From the NCBI GenBank assembly GCA_964343195.1, contig CAYFIR010000128.1:1-19140 (forward strand): 19,140 nt of DNA, written 5' to 3'. Positions 1-7,531 of this stretch are shown here, piece after piece; position 1 is the first letter of the stretch, and every line of letters starts with the position of its first letter. Source of the DNA: CAYVAP01 sp964343195 (GTDB taxonomy: Bacteria > Bacteroidota > Bacteroidia > J057). The notes under the pieces were generated by a model. It was not told the DNA's origin, made no database searches, and saw only the letters and a program-made list of their open reading frames with translations. A program made the translations under genes and the position numbers.

Positions 1-48
1 GGTGTATAGGGTGTATAGGGTGTATAGGGTGTATAGGGTGTATAGGGT
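1..48. repeat. 9-bp tandem repeat (GGTGTATAG), at least 5 copies
   Basis: Five perfect head-to-tail copies of GGTGTATAG occupy 1-45, followed by a partial GGT. The array begins at the window edge, so the true copy number is unknown. Read in one frame it gives a Val-Tyr-Arg repeat, but no convincing gene contains it: the open frame runs across the 3' end of the gene on the opposite strand. It is best regarded as an intergenic simple repeat that could vary in length by slippage. Confidence 0.9.
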
Positions 49-130
49 TGATACGGATAACCGGAGTGCCCATATATACCATATTTCCCCTATAGACCCG
101 TCTTTTCCTTCCCCCCTCCACCCTGTGGGC

Positions 131-784
131 TCACCACGTCAGCAGCAAAATGATGCCTGTAACCACCCCCTGAATCAGCAGTCCGGTTCCAAATCCTGCG
201 GCGGTACGCTTGACTTTGATGCGTCGTGCCTGCTGCCTGAAACCCGATTCGTAGTACTGATTTTCGGTGAATAACCGTGGATGCTCCAGATCCCCTACGT
301 CCACCTTTGGAGGGACTGCTGCAATGATGATGCCGCCAGGCAGGCTGGTATACAGCCCAAAAATCGGCACAGCCGCGCAGGCCGCTGCTCCCCAGAATGC
401 CCCCCATCCCTCAAATGACTCCGAGGCATGCTGACGACCCAACTGCTGCCAGTAACCGATAGAATCCGACGAGACCTGCGCACTGGAGACAACCATCAGG
501 CCGCTATCTGTTTTCGAAGGCACCAGCATCACTGGTATTTGCTCGATCTGAAAATACTGTTTCATCCCTGACTCAAAGATCACCAGTTCAAGCTCATAGG
601 TGGGTATTCGCTTCGTTTTGCCACTGGATAAGTCCTCATACTTTACCAACCAGCGCCCGACCCTGCTGATGTCTCCCTGAATGGATTCTCCTTCAAGGGG
701 AATGAGCAGATCCTGCCCGGCAAGTGGACCAATAGCCAAAATGGAAAGAACCAGCAAAAACAGATTGCGCAGTGGCGATTTCAT
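131..784 (-). CDS. Hypothetical secreted/membrane protein with C-terminal TM segment
   Basis: This is a 217-residue protein of unknown function. It starts with a clear signal peptide (residues 1 to about 23, hydrophobic core NLFLLVLSILAIG, likely cleavage after LAG). A short extracytoplasmic beta-type region follows (about 25-120) that mentions no recognisable catalytic motif. Residues 128-158 are rich in Ala, Gly and Ile and could be one membrane segment. The C-terminal 20 residues (GLLIQGVVTGIILLLTW) form a second. The motif of Tyr, Gly and basic residues just before the last segment (around 178-195) resembles small Bacteroidota envelope proteins annotated only as hypothetical. It is transcribed away from the PPC gene with 248 nt between them. 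The gene is probably real, given its signal peptide and consistent coding character, but I assign no function. Confidence 0.75.
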   Translation of the reverse strand: MKSPLRNLFLLVLSILAIGPLAGQDLLIPLEGESIQGDISRVGRWLVKYEDLSSGKTKRIPTYELELVIFESGMKQYFQIEQIPVMLVPSKTDSGLMVVSSAQVSSDSIGYWQQLGRQHASESFEGWGAFWGAAACAAVPIFGLYTSLPGGIIIAAVPPKVDVGDLEHPRLFTENQYYESGFRQQARRIKVKRTAAGFGTGLLIQGVVTGIILLLTW

Positions 785-999
785 AAAATACAGTTTGGGG
801 ATTATCTTCTGGCAAGATAACGGAATTGAAGGCTTAAATGCAGCTTGGCGGCAGGTAGAAATTTTGGGAGGGTTGCTGGGGAGAAGAGGTCTGACCGCTG
901 CGCTGCGAGACCACTGCGCTGCCAGAAGTCAGATAAAAGAAAAAAGACTAAGATTTTGCACCCAGGTTTTGGCTACGCCAGCGCCATACTGGCTTCTCC

Positions 1000-1018
1000 A
1001 ATTACAAATCACGAATCC
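1000..1018. repeat. Shortened copy of the 6845-6870 intergenic repeat
   Basis: AATTACAAATCACGAATCC at 1000-1018 matches AATTACAAAT...CACGAAT at 6845-6868 except that 7 nt (GGCGAAT) present in the latter are missing. Both copies are intergenic and lie close to a gene boundary; this one ends 14 nt before the PPC start codon. Confidence 0.5.
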
Positions 1019-1032
1019 CAAATTATCCCCCC

Positions 1033-1434
1033 ATGCACCTCCACGCCTTTCGCCTACAACCCGGACAGGACCTCAAGCAGGAAATCCAGGCATTTGCCCG
1101 GCAGGAAAAAATCGAAGCCGGATGGATCATAACCTGCGTCGGCAGCCTGACCGATTATCACCTGCGCTTTGCCGATCATCCTAATGGCAAGCGGGGCAAG
1201 GGTCATTATGAGATCGTAAGTCTGGTGGGGACAGTCAGTCTCCACGGTTCCCATATCCACATGAGCATCAGCGATGAATTAGGACAAACCATCGGGGGCC
1301 ACCTGCTTGACGAAAACCTGGTCTACACCACCGCCGAGATTGTGATCGGTAGCAGCGATGAACTGGTCTTCACCCGTGAGGACGATGAAACTACGGGCTA
1401 TCGGGAGCTACAGATTCGGAAGAAAGCGAAGTAA
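1033..1434 (+). CDS. PPC domain (DUF296) protein, putative DNA-binding
   Basis: The 133-residue protein is a single PPC (plant and prokaryote conserved, DUF296) domain, and full length for the bacterial family. Visible hallmarks are the opening strand HLHAFRLQPGQDL, a segment GWIITCVGSL (30-39), and the signature GSHIHMSISDELGQTIGGHL (72-91). His74, His76 and His90 match the positions that bind metal in known structures of the family. In plants the domain is part of AT-hook proteins; bacterial stand-alone versions are trimeric, cytoplasmic and of unknown role, so the DNA-binding label is by homology only. The ATG at 1033 gives the domain start directly and has no Shine-Dalgarno sequence. The gene converges on the DUF2911 gene, with a hairpin-rich 162-nt gap between them. 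Confidence 0.88.
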   Translation: MHLHAFRLQPGQDLKQEIQAFARQEKIEAGWIITCVGSLTDYHLRFADHPNGKRGKGHYEIVSLVGTVSLHGSHIHMSISDELGQTIGGHLLDENLVYTTAEIVIGSSDELVFTREDDETTGYRELQIRKKAK

Positions 1435-1445
1435 AAAGCGCCTCT

Positions 1446-1478
1446 GGTTGATCGACGTCTCCCGAACGTCGATCAGCC
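1446..1478. terminator. Hairpin between convergent genes, candidate terminator
   Basis: Left arm GGTTGATCGACGT (1446-1458) pairs with ACGTCGATCAGCC (1466-1478): 12 Watson-Crick pairs and one G-T pair around a 7-nt loop. Read on the minus strand the stem is followed 8-9 nt later by a run of five T (complement of the A run at 1434-1438). This suits a terminator for the DUF2911 gene, and the stem lies 12 nt after the stop of the PPC gene. The T run is not directly adjacent to the stem, so the mechanism is uncertain. Confidence 0.5.
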
Positions 1479-1484
1479 TTAGTC

Positions 1485-1586
1485 CTGGGGACTCCGCTCC
1501 CCAGAGGGTGCACACCGCCCCCTCCATCCGTATGGAAACGGGAAGACTATTGAGCCCTCGGGTTCGGAGACCCGGCACAGCGGAGT
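1485..1586. repeat. Further nested hairpins in the convergent gap
   Basis: Three more inverted repeats follow the first hairpin: CTGGGG/CCCCAG (1485-1490 with 1499-1504), CGGGT/ACCCG (1559-1563 with 1570-1574), and a longer-range pair ACTCCGCT (1491-1498) with AGCGGAGT (1579-1586). The long-range arm is the loop of the first of these, so two alternative folds are possible. No product or binding protein can be named. Confidence 0.4.
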
Positions 1587-1596
1587 GCCTACCTGA

Positions 1597-2460
1597 TTAC
1601 TCCTCCAGCCGCTCAACGATTTCCTCCCACCAGCCAATCGTCCCCGCCCGATCCGCTTCTGAGGTATAGGTTTTTCCTTTGACCAATTCCAGCGCACGCT
1701 GCGCTGTTTCGAGGGCTTTGTCCTGAGAGCCCAGTGCTTCGTACACCTGCACCAGGACATTGTAAACAAATTCACTTTCGGGATCGGCAGCCAGTGCCCT
1801 TTGTGTCAGTGCCAGCGCATCGTACAACGCATAGCCCTGCGAAAGCAGATAGGAGGCAGCTTCGGCATAGGCCTCAGCATCGGCCGCATCGTTGGCCATC
1901 AGTTTCTCGAAGATGTAGTCCCGGATCTCCTCATCCAGCCCCGTTTCTATGGGGAAAGCCACCTGTACATTTGCCCAGGAAATGAAAAGCATCGCATCAT
2001 TGCCCCGCAAGTCAATGTCTATGGTCAGCGTTTCATAAAATCGGCCCGTTTCGTTAGCGGGCACCTCAAATCGGGCTATATCCTTCGCAGGATCATGGTC
2101 ATATGCCCCGTAAAGTGTCGTGTCGGTATTGAGCAGGACCCGCCACTTGTCGGGATGGGGAACGGTAAACAGCGAATACGCACCCGCTGGAACCCGTTGC
2201 TTGCCCACCATCACCGGCTGATCAAACCGAATGACCGTGCAGTAGCCTGCACCAGTGCGCCAGACTTCGCCCCAGGGTACCAGTCCACCAAAAATCACCC
2301 GTCCCCGCACCTGCGGCCTTTCGTAACGGAGCGAAACCTGCGTTTCTCCCACTACCTGATAGACGCGGCCCTCAGGGCTGAGGGAGGGATATGTTACCTG
2401 GGCATCCAGCAGAGTCAGGCTCAGGAAAATGAGGAAGACGTAGGTAAAAATGAACTTCAT
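1597..2460 (-). CDS. DUF2911 domain protein with C-terminal TPR-like helices
   Basis: This is an exported protein of unknown biochemical role, common in Bacteroidota. From the ATG at 2460 it has 287 residues; the frame is open further upstream only to a TTG at 2475. The ATG is preferred because it places the signal peptide (MKFIFTYVFLIFLSLTLLDA, likely cut before Gln21) at the very start. The DUF2911 hallmarks are all present: VRGRVIFGGLVPWGEVWRTG (51-70), PAGAYSLFTVPHPDKWRVLLN (91-111) and LFISWANVQVAFPI (158-171). Residues about 190-270 form paired helices with Ala-rich spacing (for example YALYDALALTQRALAADP and SQDKALETAQRALEL), typical of one or two TPR units that probably mediate protein contacts. 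It converges with the PPC gene. No operon partner is visible. Confidence 0.88.
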   Translation of the reverse strand: MKFIFTYVFLIFLSLTLLDAQVTYPSLSPEGRVYQVVGETQVSLRYERPQVRGRVIFGGLVPWGEVWRTGAGYCTVIRFDQPVMVGKQRVPAGAYSLFTVPHPDKWRVLLNTDTTLYGAYDHDPAKDIARFEVPANETGRFYETLTIDIDLRGNDAMLFISWANVQVAFPIETGLDEEIRDYIFEKLMANDAADAEAYAEAASYLLSQGYALYDALALTQRALAADPESEFVYNVLVQVYEALGSQDKALETAQRALELVKGKTYTSEADRAGTIGWWEEIVERLEE

Positions 2461-2981
2461 AAGGAACGCGGCCAAAATAACTTTACATTCTTGGTTGATC
2501 TTTTCCGCGAATCCTGCGTCAGAAAAATCCTCATTCCGAACACGAAACTCGGTTTTCCTTCCTTGTCTTCACAAAAAATCTCTGCCCAATAATACACATC
2601 TATTTCGTCAGCGTTCCTAAACGAAAAAATTGATTTACACCAAGCTAGGAAAAGAAACCCAATCTCAGGCAGCTTCTGCCAAACTCCGCAACCGGTGACC
2701 CCCAACCGGCTGTTTTTTAGCCAAAAGCATTGAGGTGGAGGCTGAATAAGGTAACCCTCCCCATCAGTCATCCTGTGTTTGTCCGCCCAAGGTGAATTGG
2801 TCTATGTCGAAACGACAGAGTGAAGTAGCAGGCTGCCTCCTAACTTGGCTAGATGAGAGAGTTTGTGGCCAGAGTAATTTGCAAATTTTATTTGCAAAAA
2901 GCTAAAAATAAAATCTTATTTATTGTGGCCGAAGCATCATGCGCCTACAAATTTGGCAAAAAATAAGATTTGACTAATTAA
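2461..2981. other. Non-coding stretch upstream of the Y-family polymerase homologue
   Basis: This 521-nt stretch contains only a weak open frame (about 2457-2771, minus) that has unusual composition and no family resemblance, so I leave it uncalled. Its last 120 nt are strongly AT-rich and probably carry the promoter and control sites of the gene starting at 2982. These sites are described as a separate entry. No RNA gene is recognised. Confidence 0.6.
2863..2971 (+). promoter_or_regulatory. Palindrome cluster, candidate operator region
   Basis: Two copies of the perfect palindrome TTTGCAAA lie at 2878-2885 and 2891-2898, 13 bp apart. An 11-bp perfect inverted pair, AAATCTTATTT (2911-2921) and AAATAAGATTT (2961-2971), encloses 39 nt and ends 10 nt before the ATG at 2982. 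TTGTGGCC occurs twice, 60 bp apart (2863-2870 and 2923-2930). The density of symmetric sites directly before a lesion-bypass-type gene suggests repressor binding, but the sites do not match a LexA box that I recognise. The regulatory role is an inference. Confidence 0.4.
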
Positions 2982-4145
2982 ATGAGCCAAAGCTCCCCAC
3001 AACCATCCCGAAAAATCCTCCACATAGCCCTGCACGAGCTATTCGTTTCGGTAGAAAGGAAGCATAATCCCAAGCTGCGAAAGCGCCCAGTACTCATCGG
3101 GAATCAGGGCAATCGCAGCGTGGTCATTGCCTGTTGTGAACAAGCCAGGGCAATGGGAATTACACCCGGTTTACCGATCCGAAGGGCGCTGCATGTATGC
3201 CCCGAAGCGGTGCTATGCCCGGGGAATCTGGAAGCCTATTCCCAACATTCGCAGCAGGTTGCCCAACTCCTGGCCCAGCGGGTGCCGCTGTACGAAGTTG
3301 TGACGATGGATTCTTTTTTTGTGGAAGTGACCGGGATGGAACGGTTTCATGGCGTAGAAACCTTCGTCCGGCAGGTGGGTAATGCCATCTTTAGCGCCAC
3401 TGCCCTCCCCCTGCGTCTGGGACTGGCTCCCAACAGGCTGTTGGCCCAGATCGCCAGCGGAGAGGCTGGGGTCAATCGCGTACTGCATCTTTCATCAGAA
3501 AATGTGAGGGAGTTTCTCGCTCCCCTATCGGTTCACAAACTCCCCGGAGTAGGCGAAGAAATCACGCGGCAATTGAGCCAGTTGGGCATCCGGCAGATCG
3601 GGGAGTTGCAGCGCATTCCGCGGCTGGCACTGGTGCAGACCTTTGGCAAATTGGGACACCAACTGTATGAGAAGGCCATGGGACAGGATGACCGCTTACT
3701 TTGTCCACCACAGGAGAATCCACAACTCAGCGAGGTGATCACCTTCGACCCGGAGTGTGACGATCCCGCTCAACTCCTGCGAATGCTTACCCAACTCATA
3801 GAAAGCCTCGGATTTCAGCTTCGCCAACGCAACCTCCTCGCCACCAGGCTTGGGCTTCGGCTTCACTATGCCAGTGGAGAGTCCGGGAATCGACGGGCAA
3901 AAGTGGCCTTTTCTGCCAGCGATGAGGTGCTGTTGAATACCGCCCGCCCCCTGCTTCATACCCTGTATCAGCGTCGCATGCGCATCCGTAAACTCACCCT
4001 TCAACTGACCGGCCTCTTACCCGGTCAACCGCAGCTAATGCTTTTTCAAAGTCAGGCCCGACAGGTAGAACTCTACCATGCGCTGGACCATCTGAGGGAA
4101 AAATATGGGCTAAAAGCAGCCCGGCGGGCAAGTAGTTTTGATTGA
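2982..4145 (+). CDS. DinB-like Y-family DNA polymerase homologue with degenerate active site
   Basis: The 387-residue protein aligns end to end with DNA polymerase IV: palm/fingers (about 11-180), helix-hairpin-helix thumb (LPGVGEEITRQLSQLGIRQI, 187-206), little finger (about 245-345) and a C-terminal QLMLF (351-355) that fits a beta-clamp-binding motif. The first catalytic motif, normally I-H-x-D-x-D-x-F-F, reads ILHIALHELF here, so the metal ligand Asp (E. coli Asp8) is Ala16 and the next Asp is His18. The second motif, normally S-x-D-E, reads TMDSFF, keeping Asp110 but with Ser111 in place of the catalytic Glu (E. coli Glu104). The nucleotide-contact segment SYEAR is CEQAR, and the K-P-x-G loop after APNRLLAQIAS is lost. 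Phe21, at the steric-gate position, is kept. The frame is intact, so this looks like a maintained non-catalytic paralogue, comparable in logic to ImuB, though it is shorter and lacks imuA or dnaE2 neighbours. The role in translesion synthesis is inferred. Confidence 0.85.
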   Translation: MSQSSPQPSRKILHIALHELFVSVERKHNPKLRKRPVLIGNQGNRSVVIACCEQARAMGITPGLPIRRALHVCPEAVLCPGNLEAYSQHSQQVAQLLAQRVPLYEVVTMDSFFVEVTGMERFHGVETFVRQVGNAIFSATALPLRLGLAPNRLLAQIASGEAGVNRVLHLSSENVREFLAPLSVHKLPGVGEEITRQLSQLGIRQIGELQRIPRLALVQTFGKLGHQLYEKAMGQDDRLLCPPQENPQLSEVITFDPECDDPAQLLRMLTQLIESLGFQLRQRNLLATRLGLRLHYASGESGNRRAKVAFSASDEVLLNTARPLLHTLYQRRMRIRKLTLQLTGLLPGQPQLMLFQSQARQVELYHALDHLREKYGLKAARRASSFD

Positions 4146-4346
4146 TCGATTTTGCCGCTTCAGGAAAAATGTTACCCATTGTCACAGAATATTTGATGGG
4201 CCAACTGCGTTGTGTTTCCGCATTGTCACTCCATTTTAGGGGTGCAACATTGGTGTTGTTAGTTTTTCTTTAGTAAGTAGTGGACCTCCGCTACTTCTCT
4301 CTCACTTCCTGTGAGACCTATTCCCCATTAACACACTCCCAACTCT

Positions 4347-6761
4347 ATGTATCGGATTCTATTACTATGCACAGGCTTCCTGTTCGGGTTATGCTACATC
4401 GGACAGGCCCAGGATTCTTTTTCATTTACCCTCTCAGGGCAGGTGCTGGACCAGTCGGACAATTCCCCCCTTGCAGGGGTGGCAGTGGCGATTCCTTCCT
4501 GGCAGATGGGAACCTACACCGACGCTGAAGGGCGGTTTACCCTTGAGGGAGAAGCCAAAGCTTCTGCTGCAACCATTGAAGTTAACTTCTCCAGCGGCTA
4601 CCAGGACCTGAAGCAGAAGATCAGCCTCTCTCCCGGCGAAAATCAAATAAATTTCTCTCTTCAGCCCAATGAGTTTACCACCGAAGACGTCGTCATCACG
4701 GCTGCCAAAGGCTTTGAACAGTCCCAGTCGGACGTGACGGTGTCCATCGAGGTGGTCAAGCCACGCTTCATTGACCTGCAGGCGTTGCCTAGCGTGGACG
4801 AAGCCCTCAACCAGATCCCCGGCGTGGACAATCAGGACGGGCAACTCAACATCCGCGGCAGTTCTGGCTATGCCTACGGCGTGGGTAGCCGCGTGATGGT
4901 GACGCTGGATGGGCTGCCGCTCATCACTGGCGATGCTGGTGCAGCGGACCTCGACCTGATTCCTATCGACAACATCCAACAGATCGAAGTCATGAAGGGC
5001 GCAAGTTCGGTGCTGTATGGCTCGTCTGCACTCGGTGGTGTTATCAATGTGATCACGGCAGATCCCGGATCGAAACCCAAAACGGCCATTCGCCTGCGAG
5101 GGGGTATGTACGGTACCCCCGCCAATCCCAGCCTAGACTGGAACGGCGATGCCAATACATTTACCGGCTCTGCACATGCCTTCCACAGCCGCAAAATGGG
5201 GCCTTTGTCCCTCACACTCCAGGGCAATGTCATCAAAGACCCCGGCTACCGCCAGAACACCGACACAGAAGAATATCGGGGGTTGGCGATGCTGAAATTT
5301 CAGCCGGCCTCGATTCCCGGTCTGACCGTGGGATTCAATGCCAGTATCAGCGTGGACTCCTCCGCAAATACACTTTACTGGGAAGACTACTACGCCGACA
5401 CGACCATCGTCGAGGCGGAAACCCTCTACAGCGGCGGTGGGCTGACGCCTACGATGGATGCGGGAGCCTTTCGTCGGCAGTTGCAGACGTCGATCGCCCT
5501 GGATCCCAGCGTGAAATACCTGACCGAGGGCGGCAGCCTGTTTTGGTACCGGGGGCGTCTGCTAAGGAGCAATAACCAGAACAATACCGGGCAATCTTCC
5601 ACCAACTGGATCGCCTACAATGACTTTATTTACCAGATGGCTCTTGGAAAGCATGTGAATTGGGTAGCAGGGGCAACATATAGCTATGCGGAAATTTATG
5701 GTGATAGTTTGTACGGGGGCAATTATGTTTTCAATGGTGATACTATCCAGAGCAGTGGTAGGCATTACAGCAACGCAATAGGAGTTTATTCCCAAATAGA
5801 CATCACGTTTGGTAGGTTAAACCTAAGCCAAGGGATTCGATATGAGTCGGTAAGCATTGACGGAGCTTCACCAGAAGCATTACCCGTTTCTCGGTTTGGG
5901 CTCAATTACGAACTTCGAAAAGGCAGCAACCTACGGGCCTCCTTTGGACAGGCCTTTCGGGTACCGAGCATTGCCGAGCGCTTTGCCAATACCAGCGGGG
6001 GCGGCGTCATCGTCGAGCCCAATCCGGGCATTCTGCCCGAGAGTGGCTACAGCGCGGAACTTGGCTTACGACAGGGATTTCTCGTCAATCAACCCGGATT
6101 CAAACTGAAGGGCTTCGTGGACATCGCGGCCTTTACCATGCGCTACGAAGACATGGTGGAGTTTGGGGTAAATTCGGTGATCATCCGTCGCTTCAATCCG
6201 CTTGAGGTTGACGCCCGGTTTTCGAGCTACAACCTGGCCGATGCCCGCATCAACGGAGTCGAATACACCCACAATATTTTCATGGAGGCTGGGGACTTTT
6301 TCGCTTCGTGGAATGGCGGCGTCACCTGGACCGATCCCCGCAACCTGAACGCGGTTTCGCCTGATTCCCAGATGAATCTGGTGGAAGACATCACCCAGAT
6401 CTTCAACCTGGATCGCTGGAAAGACCAGCCTGAGATCCTCAAGTACCGCAGTGAGTGGACGGTGCGTAGCAGCATTTCCCTGGGCTACGGTCCTGCGAGC
6501 CTGACCACCAACTTCCGCTATAAGAGTTACATCCAAAACATCGATCAATACCTCTACCTCGTGGTGCAAAATCTCGACGACTTCCGCACCTTCTACCCCA
6601 ATGGCGATCCGGTCTTCGACTTTATCTTTGCCTACGATGTGACCGAGCAGATCAACCTTTCTGCGAATCTGAAGAATGCTTTCAACCGCGAGTTTCTGAT
6701 CATACCGGGCACGCTGGCCCCGCAACGACAATTGGTGCTACAGATGGCCTGGAAGTTTTGA
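4347..6761 (+). CDS. TonB-dependent outer-membrane receptor
   Basis: An 804-residue receptor that would import an unidentified ligand across the outer membrane using TonB/ExbBD energy. It has a signal peptide (1-22, ending GQAQ), then a CarboxypepD_reg-like beta-sandwich (about 28-108, with GQVLDQSDNSPLAGVAVAIP and YTDAEGRFTL). A candidate TonB box follows (EDVVITAA, 113-120), then a plug domain with LNIRGSSGYAYGVGSRVMVT and IEVMKGASSVLYGSSALGGV (213-232). The rest is a 22-strand type barrel ending in the aromatic C-terminus LQMAWKF, as outer-membrane proteins require. No SusD-type partner or metal-uptake gene lies nearby, so the substrate is open; the layout resembles siderophore/vitamin receptors rather than SusC. 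Codons in about 5630-5880 (residues about 430-511) are far more AT-rich than the rest (about 42% versus about 65% GC in the samples counted). No riboswitch is recognised in the 201 nt upstream. Confidence 0.93.
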   Translation: MYRILLLCTGFLFGLCYIGQAQDSFSFTLSGQVLDQSDNSPLAGVAVAIPSWQMGTYTDAEGRFTLEGEAKASAATIEVNFSSGYQDLKQKISLSPGENQINFSLQPNEFTTEDVVITAAKGFEQSQSDVTVSIEVVKPRFIDLQALPSVDEALNQIPGVDNQDGQLNIRGSSGYAYGVGSRVMVTLDGLPLITGDAGAADLDLIPIDNIQQIEVMKGASSVLYGSSALGGVINVITADPGSKPKTAIRLRGGMYGTPANPSLDWNGDANTFTGSAHAFHSRKMGPLSLTLQGNVIKDPGYRQNTDTEEYRGLAMLKFQPASIPGLTVGFNASISVDSSANTLYWEDYYADTTIVEAETLYSGGGLTPTMDAGAFRRQLQTSIALDPSVKYLTEGGSLFWYRGRLLRSNNQNNTGQSSTNWIAYNDFIYQMALGKHVNWVAGATYSYAEIYGDSLYGGNYVFNGDTIQSSGRHYSNAIGVYSQIDITFGRLNLSQGIRYESVSIDGASPEALPVSRFGLNYELRKGSNLRASFGQAFRVPSIAERFANTSGGGVIVEPNPGILPESGYSAELGLRQGFLVNQPGFKLKGFVDIAAFTMRYEDMVEFGVNSVIIRRFNPLEVDARFSSYNLADARINGVEYTHNIFMEAGDFFASWNGGVTWTDPRNLNAVSPDSQMNLVEDITQIFNLDRWKDQPEILKYRSEWTVRSSISLGYGPASLTTNFRYKSYIQNIDQYLYLVVQNLDDFRTFYPNGDPVFDFIFAYDVTEQINLSANLKNAFNREFLIIPGTLAPQRQLVLQMAWKF

Positions 6762-6787
6762 GGGGGAGGGAAGCAATTGGAAATTCA

Positions 6788-6870
6788 GAATTCGTGATTC
6801 GTAATGGGAGAGGCTGAATTGAAAAGCCCCGTCGCCTGGTTACGAATTACAAATGGCGAATCACGAATTC
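6788..6870. terminator. Long inverted repeat between convergent genes
   Basis: GAATTCGTGATTCG (6788-6801) is the exact reverse complement of CGAATCACGAATTC (6857-6870): 14 perfect pairs around a 55-nt loop. It lies between the convergent receptor and LOG genes and could fold in transcripts from either side, but there is no T run. A shortened form of the right arm also occurs at 1000-1018, so this may be a dispersed intergenic repeat rather than a dedicated terminator. Confidence 0.45.
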
Positions 6871-6874
6871 CTTC

Positions 6875-7462
6875 TCACAACCGATCCTTGTCCAGCCATT
6901 TCTCCACATCCGGGGCTTCATAGGCGGCCATTTTTTTCAGCAGGGTCGGCAGGTCATCGGCGACCTGGAGGATGTCGCGGTTTTCCTGGCGGAGAAACCC
7001 TTCGCTGACCGAGTGATCCAGAAAGGCGATCAGGTGATCAAAATAACCCTTGACATTGAGTAGCCCGATGGGATTCTTATGTAGGCCCAACTGCGCCCAG
7101 GTGAGGATTTCTGCCAGTTCGTCGAGGGTGCCAAAGCCGCCTGGCAGGGCGATGAACCCATCTGACAGCTCTGCCATGCTCGCCTTGCGCGTGTGCATGG
7201 TCTCGGTAACGATGATCTCGGTCAGGCCCTTGTGATCGACTTCTTTTTCCTTGAGAAATCCCGGAATGACGCCGATAACTTCTCCGCCAGCGGCCAGAGC
7301 GGCATCGGCCACGACGCCCATTAACCCGACGCTACCCGCACCATAGACGATGCGGTGGTCATGGGTCGCGAGATAGTGACCTACTGATTGAGCTGTATCG
7401 ATGTAAATAGAGTCTGTGCCCTTATTGGCACCGCAGAAAATACAAAGGGAGGAGAGAGGCAC
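6875..7462 (-). CDS. LOG family / TIGR00730 Rossmann-fold nucleotide hydrolase
   Basis: A cytosolic enzyme of 195 residues, the usual family length. LOG proteins release the free base from nucleoside 5'-monophosphates (cytokinin riboside monophosphates in plants, AMP in bacterial homologues). The sequence shows the N-terminal strand SLCIFCGANKG (5-15), the glycine-rich Rossmann loop VYGAGSVGLMGVVADAAL (39-56), IGVIPGFL (63-70), the MHTRK segment (89-93), and the hallmark PGGFGTLDE (107-115), whose Glu and the Arg of MHTRK form the active site. It lies 69 nt downstream of the acetoacetyl-CoA synthetase gene on the same strand and may be cotranscribed, without an obvious pathway link. True in vivo substrates in this phylum are not settled, so cytokinin synthesis should not be assumed. 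Confidence 0.92.
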   Translation of the reverse strand: MPLSSLCIFCGANKGTDSIYIDTAQSVGHYLATHDHRIVYGAGSVGLMGVVADAALAAGGEVIGVIPGFLKEKEVDHKGLTEIIVTETMHTRKASMAELSDGFIALPGGFGTLDELAEILTWAQLGLHKNPIGLLNVKGYFDHLIAFLDHSVSEGFLRQENRDILQVADDLPTLLKKMAAYEAPDVEKWLDKDRL

Positions 7463-7531
7463 GATGGGTTATGATGGTTAGAGGTATGTAGGAAATGAAG
7501 GATATGAAGGCATGTAGCCCTACCATACTGA

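Noticed and set aside
1..48. CRISPR-like array
   Set aside because: The units are 9 bp, contiguous and without spacers, so it is a simple tandem repeat.
2457..2771. 104-codon minus-strand ORF
   Set aside because: Odd composition (many Trp, Cys, Phe), no family resemblance, and it overlaps the start of the DUF2911 gene.
2982..4145. Calling the gene imuB or an active dinB
   Set aside because: It is shorter than ImuB, lacks imuA and dnaE2 neighbours, and aligns with DinB throughout; but its catalytic residues are changed, so neither name is justified.
4146..4346. Cobalamin or other riboswitch before the TonB receptor
   Set aside because: No conserved B12-box or comparable motif was found by reading the 201 nt.
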